Origin: Caballeronia turbans
GTDB lineage: Bacteria; Pseudomonadota; Gammaproteobacteria; Burkholderiales; Burkholderiaceae
Direction of reading: 5' to 3'
Length of the DNA stretch: 64,000 nt
NCBI GenBank assembly: GCA_001544655.2
Contig: FCOD02000013.1
Location: 62,001-126,000, forward strand
In this document: one piece after another, positions 58,764 through 64,000 of the stretch
Layout: each line of letters starts with the position of its first letter
How positions within the stretch are numbered: position 1 is the first letter of the stretch
Made by a program: the position numbers and the translations under genes
Notes under the pieces: generated by a model
What the model was told of the DNA's origin: nothing
Database searches by the model: none
What the model saw: the letters and a program-made list of their open reading frames with translations, nothing else

Positions 58764-59648
58764 ATGACAGGTCCGGCGAGTAACCTCTACGAGAGCTGGC
58801 AGGAACAGATTCAGCGGGAGCTGAATGCGCGCGTCAGGACGCATCAGCACGAAGTGCGGCAAGCGAAAGTGCAGCAGGCGCGTCAGACCGGCGCGCCTGC
58901 GCCGCTCGTCCTGATCGGCGAGGGCGATTCGTGGTTCGACTATCCGCTGCCGGACCCACTTCATCCCACGGATGTATTGCAGGCGCTCGAGAACACGGGC
59001 AAGCCCGTTCCGCTGATCCTCAAGCTCGCGCACTATAGCGACGCGACCACGACGCTCCTCGGCGTGAACAAGCGCAACCGCCTCATCGATCAGTTGAAGG
59101 ACCCGGCCAACGGACCCATCGACGCACTGCTTTTTTCCGGCGGCGGCAACGATGTGGTCGGCGACCAGTTCCGCTTCTGGCTCCACGATGCAGACGCGGT
59201 CGCCAACGATCCTGCGCAGGGCATCGATATCCGGCGGCTCGCGAATATCTTCGGCGTGGTCGAGAGCGCCTATCTGGATCTGATCCGCATCCGCGACCAG
59301 TTCGCGCCTCACGCACCCATCTTCGTGCACGCTTACGACTTTGCGATTCCCAGCGGCACATCGGCCTGCCATCTCGCCGGACCGTGGCTTCGTCCTTCGC
59401 TCGTCGATCGGGGCTGGCGGGACCTCGCGCCCGGCACGCTGATCGTGCGGACGATCCTCGTCCAGTTCCGCGCGATGCTGCTGCGGCTCGCCAGCGATCC
59501 CGCGCACAATCTGGTGCTGGTCGAGACGCAAGGCACGCTTGCGCCCGATGACTGGGCCAACGAACTGCATCCCACCGGCGCGGGCTTCGCCAAAATCGCC
59601 GCCTGTTTCAGGGCCGCGCTCGCCGCACGCTTTGCGCATCGCATATGA
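58764..59648 (+). CDS. SGNH/GDSL-type hydrolase family protein
   Basis: 294 residues. Block I is G54-D55-S56-W (GEGDSWFDY), the Asn block is GGGN129-D130, and the final DxxH-like block is ANELHPTG. No signal peptide, so a cytoplasmic or type-VI-like secreted hydrolase is possible. The N-terminal 45 residues are helical and Gln-rich (ESWQEQIQRELNARV). Substrate is unknown (ester or acyl). ATG at 58764 has ACGGAG upstream. It stands alone and ends at a strong hairpin. Confidence 0.82.
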   Translation: MTGPASNLYESWQEQIQRELNARVRTHQHEVRQAKVQQARQTGAPAPLVLIGEGDSWFDYPLPDPLHPTDVLQALENTGKPVPLILKLAHYSDATTTLLGVNKRNRLIDQLKDPANGPIDALLFSGGGNDVVGDQFRFWLHDADAVANDPAQGIDIRRLANIFGVVESAYLDLIRIRDQFAPHAPIFVHAYDFAIPSGTSACHLAGPWLRPSLVDRGWRDLAPGTLIVRTILVQFRAMLLRLASDPAHNLVLVETQGTLAPDDWANELHPTGAGFAKIAACFRAALAARFAHRI

Positions 59649-59669
59649 GGGCGGCGTGCGCTGAGATGC

Positions 59670-59691
59670 GAGCCGGTATCGATACCGGCTC
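59670..59691. terminator. Perfect 22-base palindrome between convergent genes
   Basis: GAGCCGGTATC followed at once by its reverse complement, 59670-59691. It lies between the SGNH gene stop (59648) and the hydrolase stop (59709), followed by CGTTTCTC on the plus strand. It is probably a shared terminator. There is no spacer loop, so the hairpin would use the central bases as loop. Confidence 0.6.
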
Positions 59692-59708
59692 GCCGCCCGT
59701 TTCTCCTA

Positions 59709-60545
59709 TCAGCCCTGCACGAATGCGAGCAGGTCGGCGTTGAGGACGTCCGCGTTGACCGTGAGCATGCCGTGCGAGAAGCCAGGATACGTTTTCAGGG
59801 TGCCGTTCTTCAGCAACTTGATGGACTTCAGCGCAGCGTCGGCGATGGGCACGATCTGGTCGTCCTCACCATGCAGGACGAGCGTCGGCACGGAAATCGA
59901 CTTCAGGTCTTCAGTCTGGTCCGTCTCCGAGAACGCCTTGATGCCGTCGTAGTGCGCCTTCGCGCTACCCATCATGCCCTGACGCCACCAGTTCTGGACA
60001 ACGCCCTGTTGGACGGTCGCGCCCGAGCGGTTGAATCCGTAGAAGGGTCCCGCCGGAACATCGACGAAGAACTGGGCGCGGTTGTCGGCCAGTGCCTTGC
60101 GAAAGCCGTCGAAAACCTCGACAGGCAGGCCTTCCGGATTTGCTTCGGTTTTCAGCATCAGCGGAGGCACCGCGCTGACGAGTACCGCCTTCGCGACACG
60201 TCCTGACGGTTCGCCGTGCTTCGCGACATAACGGGCGACTTCGCCGCCGCCTGTCGAGTGTCCGATGTGAACGGCATTTTTCAGGTCCAGCGCTTCGACG
60301 ACCGCGAATGCGTCGGCGGCGTAATGGTCCATATCGTGACCGTCCGAGACCTGCGACGAGCGGCCGTGCCCACGCCGGTCGTGCGCGACCACACGATATC
60401 CCCGCTGCACGAAGAACAGCATCTGCGCGTCCCAGTCGTCCGAGGAAAGCGGCCAGCCATGATGAAAGACGATCGGTTGCGCGTCCTTCGGCCCCCAGTC
60501 CTTATAGAAAATTTCGACGTTATCTTTGGTCGTGACGAACGGCAT
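59709..60545 (-). CDS. Alpha/beta hydrolase, non-heme chloroperoxidase/esterase type
   Basis: 278 residues. MPFVTTKDNVEIFYKDWG start, HHGWPLSSDDWDAQ oxyanion region, RRGHGRS, nucleophile Ser in GHSTGGGEVARY near residue 98, Asp in HGEDDQIVP and His in YPGFSHGM: a complete catalytic triad of the cofactor-free haloperoxidase/esterase group. The normal role is probably an esterase or perhydrolase. ATG at 60545. Upstream lie about 300 bases with no gene. Confidence 0.92.
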   Translation of the reverse strand: MPFVTTKDNVEIFYKDWGPKDAQPIVFHHGWPLSSDDWDAQMLFFVQRGYRVVAHDRRGHGRSSQVSDGHDMDHYAADAFAVVEALDLKNAVHIGHSTGGGEVARYVAKHGEPSGRVAKAVLVSAVPPLMLKTEANPEGLPVEVFDGFRKALADNRAQFFVDVPAGPFYGFNRSGATVQQGVVQNWWRQGMMGSAKAHYDGIKAFSETDQTEDLKSISVPTLVLHGEDDQIVPIADAALKSIKLLKNGTLKTYPGFSHGMLTVNADVLNADLLAFVQG

Positions 60546-60843
60546 GGTAATCCTCACTCGTGAAAAAAGGTTTGCAGGACGCCGGGCCGAGGTTTGAAAC
60601 TCAGCGCCGGCTTCGATGTTCTTGCGGCAAGACAAGCGAAGACAGACGACGTTCGATCGATCGAACTTCACCGGATCGCGTGCGGGCTATCGAGCCCGAA
60701 TCGTCGTCCGAGTAGAACCTTACACGGATACCGCGTCCGCTGGATGATTGCCCCCCATCAAGTGGGGTTGCAAAAGCCGGGACCAGTAACAGTTCCGACG
60801 CCCGGCACCAAAACGGTGAACAATGCCGACGACGCGCGCACGC

Positions 60844-61437
60844 TCACGCCGCGCTTTCTTCGTCAGCGTCGCGTTGGTGGGACAGCATCGCGAGCACGCC
60901 GTTCAGCGCGCCATCCAGGATCTGGGCGGACAGATCAGGGTCCGAAACGGCCCGCGACAACGTCACCGCGCCCACGCAGGCGCTCAGAATGTGAAGCGCT
61001 TGCGCGCGCTTCGTGGCGTTGAGCAACGCAGGCGATGCCTGAGCGATCAGCCCCACGATTTTCTCGACGCGGCGGGAATACACCTCCCGAGTCGCGCCCT
61101 CGCAGCGGCTCATGTCATTGACGAGCGCGGAGACAGGACAGGCGCGAAAAATGTTATCCCTGTGCGCCGCGGATAGATACGAACGCATCGCTCGTTGCGG
61201 CTCGGTCGGAATCGATGCTTCCCACGACTCGATGTCTCGCAGCGCACATTCGAACGCTTCCCGCACGAGTTCGTCGCGAGACGCAAAGTGCTTGTAGAAG
61301 CCGCCTACGGTGAGCCCGGCCTCCTTCATGAGATCGGCAATGCTCACGCCATCGATGCCGCGCTCACGCAACCGTTTCGCCGCCACCTCAACGATGCGTT
61401 GACGTGTCGCAATCTTTTGTGCCTGGGAATGGCCCAT
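60844..61437 (-). CDS. TetR/AcrR-family transcriptional regulator
   Basis: 197 residues. HTH: TRQRIVEVAAKRLRERGIDG, SIADLMKEAGLTVGGFYKHF then SRDELVREAF. The C-terminal ligand domain ends in DADEESAA. It is divergent from the NmrA-type reductase gene and the palindrome at 61613-61626 lies between them, so it likely represses that gene. ATG at 61437. Confidence 0.92.
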   Translation of the reverse strand: MGHSQAQKIATRQRIVEVAAKRLRERGIDGVSIADLMKEAGLTVGGFYKHFASRDELVREAFECALRDIESWEASIPTEPQRAMRSYLSAAHRDNIFRACPVSALVNDMSRCEGATREVYSRRVEKIVGLIAQASPALLNATKRAQALHILSACVGAVTLSRAVSDPDLSAQILDGALNGVLAMLSHQRDADEESAA

Positions 61438-61612
61438 TCAACATCTCCACACTGCTCTGGCGGGCAAGTGTAATCCCGCGATCCGTTTTCCATTGATGCG
61501 GGCCTGGCAATTCAGAGTTGAGCCGCGAAGAATTGCGGGACTTCTGGATTATGACTAACATCCAGATCAATGCAATATCGACAGGAAGCGTCGACACGCA
61601 TTCGCCCGAAAT

Positions 61613-61626
61613 AGTGCATATGCACT
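61613..61626. promoter_or_regulatory. Palindrome, probable TetR operator
   Basis: AGTGCATATGCACT is a perfect 14-base palindrome in the 209-base divergent region, 20 bases before the ATG at 61647. The adjacent TetR protein is the natural binder. Confidence 0.65.
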
Positions 61627-61646
61627 CTAGTCAATGGAGATTCATC

Positions 61647-62525
61647 ATGAAAGCACGCAGGATTCTGGTCACGGCGGCTGCCGGCAAGACAGGTGTTCAC
61701 ACGGTGCGAAACCTTCTCGAGAGCGGTCACGCCGTGCGCGCGCTCGTTCGCAAGGAGGACGAGCGCAGCGACGCGCTCCGGAACGCTGGCGCTGAGATCA
61801 TGACCGGCGATCTCCTCTCGCACGATGACGCCATTCGCGCAACCGACGGAATGGACGCGGCGTATCTCTGTTATCCCGTTCGTCCGGGCTTCATCCAGGC
61901 CACCGCCTATTTCGCGGATGCGGCGCGCCGTGCGGGGCTGCATGCGGTCGTGAACATGTCGCAAATCTCGGCTCGTGAGAACGCGAAAAGCCACGCGGCC
62001 CGGGATCACTGGATTGCGGAGCGCGTTCTCGACTGGGCAGGCGTGCCGACCGTGCACATCAGGCCGACCTTCTTCTCTGAATGGCTCGTCTTTCCGTGGG
62101 TGCGAGACACGATCGTTCGAAACAGCGAGATTGCATTGCCGTTCGGCGATGGCCGGCATGCGCCTATCGCGGCGGCGGACCAGGCGCGTTTCATCGCCGC
62201 TGTGCTTGCAAGTCCGGATGATCACGTCGGCAAGACATACGAGCTGTGCGGGCCGACGCAAATGAATCAAGCGGAAATTGCCGGCGTGATGAGCGGCGTG
62301 CTGGGCAGGAAAATCGTGTACCGGCCGGCGACGCTCGACGGTTACCGGGAGCATCTGAGCCACTACGATCTTCCGGATTTCACGATTCAGCACTTCGTCG
62401 AAGTAGCGATCGACTATCAGAACGGCGTCTTCGAGGGCACGGACGGCATCATCGAGCGCGTGACGGGGACGGCTCCGCAGACCGTCGAAGCGTTCGTGGA
62501 GGCGAATCGGGCCGTCTTCGGGTGA
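61647..62525 (+). CDS. NmrA-like NAD(P)-binding reductase family protein
   Basis: 292 residues. Rossmann start KARRILVTAAAGKTGVHTVRNL with the GxxGxxG-type loop altered to AAAGKTG, then SGHAVRALVRKED, PIAAADQARFIAAVL and TYELCGPTQMNQAEIA. It belongs to the NmrA/QOR2-like branch of SDRs that use NADPH or sense redox. ATG at 61647 has TGGAG upstream. Probably repressed by the divergent TetR protein. Confidence 0.9.
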   Translation: MKARRILVTAAAGKTGVHTVRNLLESGHAVRALVRKEDERSDALRNAGAEIMTGDLLSHDDAIRATDGMDAAYLCYPVRPGFIQATAYFADAARRAGLHAVVNMSQISARENAKSHAARDHWIAERVLDWAGVPTVHIRPTFFSEWLVFPWVRDTIVRNSEIALPFGDGRHAPIAAADQARFIAAVLASPDDHVGKTYELCGPTQMNQAEIAGVMSGVLGRKIVYRPATLDGYREHLSHYDLPDFTIQHFVEVAIDYQNGVFEGTDGIIERVTGTAPQTVEAFVEANRAVFG

Positions 62526-62608
62526 ACGATTCGGGTTCGGCGTCGCGATCCGGTCAGCGATGAAGTAAGCAGGCACTGCGGGAAATCCCCAAGTTTCATC
62601 GTGGCGAC

Positions 62609-62682
62609 ATTGCATACAATCGTCTCGTCGATTGCCTGAAACGAGCCCGAAGTGACGCCGACCGAAGTTGTTTTGCATACAA
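62609..62682 (+). promoter_or_regulatory. Paired TTGCATACAA sites around the GntR gene start
   Basis: ATTGCATACAAT at 62609-62620 and TTGCATACAA at 62673-62682 are near-palindromes of the same type as the TTGTATACAA core at 8660. The first is 32 bases before the GTG start; the second lies inside codons 8-11. The spacing of 63 bases is six helical turns, which could allow looping and autorepression. Confidence 0.6.
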
Positions 62683-63356
62683 CTCTGCCCGAACCGGCGC
62701 GTTCGGCGGACGACGTCTACGTCGCCATCAAAGAGGCGCTCGCGGGCGGCCAGTACAGCGCGGGCCAATATCTGCGCGAGGAGCAGCTCGCAAAAAGTCT
62801 CGGCGTGAGCCGCACCCCCGTTCGCGAAGCGTTGCGCCGGCTCGATGCGGAAGGCTGGGTCGAAACACGCGCGAACTACGGCGTGCGCGTGAAAGCGTGG
62901 ACCTTGCAGGACGCGCGCGAAATCTTCGAGGCGCGGCTTCTGATCGAGCCGTATCTCGCCGGGCGCGCGGCGCTTGCAATCGGCGCCGCCGACATCGCGC
63001 GCCTGAAAGCGCTCGCCGATGCGATGCTCGACATCACGCAACGTCCGACGACATCCGAATCCTGCGAAGCGTGGTTCGCCGCGAACGGCGAGTTTCACGC
63101 GATCATCACGGCCGCCGCGAACAACGCGCGCCTCGATCGCTCGCTCAGGTCGATGAAGGAAACGCCGCTCATCAAATGGACCTTCGACACCTATAACGAC
63201 GCGGACCGCGAGCGCAGTGCGCGCCAGCATGTCGAAATCGTTCACGCGCTGGAACAGCGCAACGCCGCGTGGGCGGAAGCCATCACGCGCTGCCATATTC
63301 TCGCCGCCGAAAAGGCGGTGCTCGACCGCCACGGCCGGGAACATCCAGCGTCCTGA
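62652..63356 (+). CDS. GntR-family (FCD-type) transcriptional regulator
   Basis: 234 residues, GTG start at 62652. Winged helix: GQYSAGQYLREEQLAKSLGVSRTP, VREALRRLDAEGW. FCD domain: EIFEARLLIEPYLAGRAAL, ANGEFHAIITAAANN, ARQHVEIVHALEQRN and CHILAAEKAVL with the metal-binding His set. It precedes the MFS transporter by 76 bases in the same direction. The TTGCATACAA sites are probable operators, and the transporter is the probable target. Confidence 0.92.
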   Translation: MTPTEVVLHTTLPEPARSADDVYVAIKEALAGGQYSAGQYLREEQLAKSLGVSRTPVREALRRLDAEGWVETRANYGVRVKAWTLQDAREIFEARLLIEPYLAGRAALAIGAADIARLKALADAMLDITQRPTTSESCEAWFAANGEFHAIITAAANNARLDRSLRSMKETPLIKWTFDTYNDADRERSARQHVEIVHALEQRNAAWAEAITRCHILAAEKAVLDRHGREHPAS

Positions 63357-63432
63357 GCCCGAAGCGGTTCGGGTCGCAACAGCATTACAAACAGTCGTTG
63401 AATAGTCGCGCGAGCGACACAGGAGACACGAC

Positions 63433-64000
63433 ATGCTGAGCACCGATGGCACGATCATAAGCACCGTAAGCGCCGGCCCGCGTCTGGACCGATTACCGAT
63501 CTCCGGGTTTCACAAGCGCGTGCTTTGGCTCATCGGCGCGGGCATGTTCCTCGATTCGTTCGACATCTATCTCGCGGGCGGCGTGCTCGGTGCATTGGCC
63601 AAGACCGGCTGGTCGACGATGCAGCTCAACGCCGCGTTCCTCTCGTCGACGTTCGTCGGCATGCTGATCGGCGCGTTCGCGGCGGGTGTGCTCGGCGACG
63701 CCAAAGGCCGCAAGTTCACGTATCAGTTCAATCTCGCGGTGTTCGGACTCGCGTCGATCGCCGGCGCGTTCGCACCGAACATGACGTGGCTCATCGTGTG
63801 CCGCTTCTTCATGGGGCTCGGACTGGGCGCGGAAATCGTCGTCGGTTATGGATCGGTCGGCGAATTCATGCCGCCCGCCGTGCGCGGCAAGTGGTCGGCG
63901 TATCTGTCGCTCATCACGAACTCGGCGCTCTTTTTCTCGACGTTTCTCGGCTACCTGATCATTCCGACGATCGGCTGGCGCGCGATGTTCGCGATCGTCG
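63433..64000 (+). CDS. MFS transporter, sugar/acid:H+ symporter type, partial (cut by right window edge)
   Basis: 189 visible residues from ATG 63433 (AGGAG at 63421-63425), with no stop before the edge. RVLWLIGAGMFLDSFDIYLAGG is TM1 with the Asp-Ser-x-Asp motif of aromatic-acid/sugar symporters. GVLGDAKGRKFTYQFN is the MFS loop 2-3 signature, and FFMGLGLGAEIVVGYG matches TM4/5. The substrate is probably an organic acid or sugar acid. It follows the GntR gene by 76 bases. Confidence 0.92.
   Translation, partial: MLSTDGTIISTVSAGPRLDRLPISGFHKRVLWLIGAGMFLDSFDIYLAGGVLGALAKTGWSTMQLNAAFLSSTFVGMLIGAFAAGVLGDAKGRKFTYQFNLAVFGLASIAGAFAPNMTWLIVCRFFMGLGLGAEIVVGYGSVGEFMPPAVRGKWSAYLSLITNSALFFSTFLGYLIIPTIGWRAMFAIV

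Noticed and set aside
1-64000. CRISPR arrays, tRNA/rRNA genes, insertion sequences, integrases, replication origins
   Set aside because: I looked for regular repeats, cloverleaf-like segments and transposase motifs and saw none. A dedicated search could still find small RNAs.

Overview
This is a GC-rich, densely coding chromosomal segment with about 57 protein genes and no rRNA, tRNA, insertion sequence, phage or CRISPR array that I can see. The gene types suggest a Burkholderiaceae betaproteobacterium, most likely Paraburkholderia, Caballeronia or Burkholderia: a DUF4148 secreted protein, an AtsK-type sulfatase operon, many LysR/GntR/TetR regulators and an accessory-metabolism layout typical of a secondary replicon. 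The genus is an inference from gene content only.

Region 1 (1-11.7 kb) is a catabolic locus. A leftward operon encodes an amidohydrolase, a three-subunit molybdenum hydroxylase (large, FAD and [2Fe-2S] subunits), a CoxG-like protein, and a DUF1116 protein related to the AllG part of oxamate carbamoyltransferase, cut by the left edge. To its right, rightward genes encode a MarR regulator, an overlapping GntR regulator, a gamma-glutamyltransferase-family enzyme with a strong palindrome over its ribosome-binding region, and an OxlT-like transporter. The likely theme is oxidation and hydrolysis of an N-heterocycle or ureido compound with carbamoyl recovery. No substrate can be read from the sequence.

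Region 2 (11.9-19.8 kb) holds an oxygenase-like unknown, a SnoaL-like protein and a leftward alkyl-sulfate ester operon (LysR, nitronate monooxygenase, AtsK-type dioxygenase, binding protein, two permeases, ATPase). Region 3 (19.9-36.2 kb) is mixed metabolism: methylmalonate-semialdehyde dehydrogenase with a divergent LysR, an NDH-2-like oxidoreductase, class I fructose-bisphosphate aldolase, a lipoprotein-type PBP4, a stand-alone squalene/phytoene synthase, RlpA, two GSTs, a degenerate receiver protein, NudC and a histidine phosphatase. Region 4 (36.2-40.6 kb) is a sugar-acid operon (dehydratase, RraA-like aldolase, LacI regulator) with two LacI-type operators, followed by a MarC-family gene.

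Region 5 (40.6-47 kb) has a YcgR-like PilZ protein, a ferritin-like diiron protein, an alpha/beta-hydrolase to LuxR fusion, a two-lobed glycosyltransferase, and a TetR/small secreted protein pair with duplicated operators. Region 6 (47-56.2 kb) is the most striking part. WecB epimerase, a BcsB-like periplasmic protein, NfrB (GT2 synthase with MshEN-type c-di-GMP motifs), NfrA (TPR/outer-membrane protein) and a secreted TIM-barrel-like protein are arranged head to tail. This looks like a c-di-GMP-controlled, ManNAc-type exopolysaccharide system related to the E. coli phage-N4 glycan receptor pathway, with a cellulose-type BcsB subunit added. Region 7 (56.5-64 kb) has a zinc alcohol dehydrogenase, an HNH protein, an SGNH hydrolase, an alpha/beta hydrolase, a TetR/NmrA divergent pair, and a GntR regulator followed by an MFS transporter cut by the right edge.
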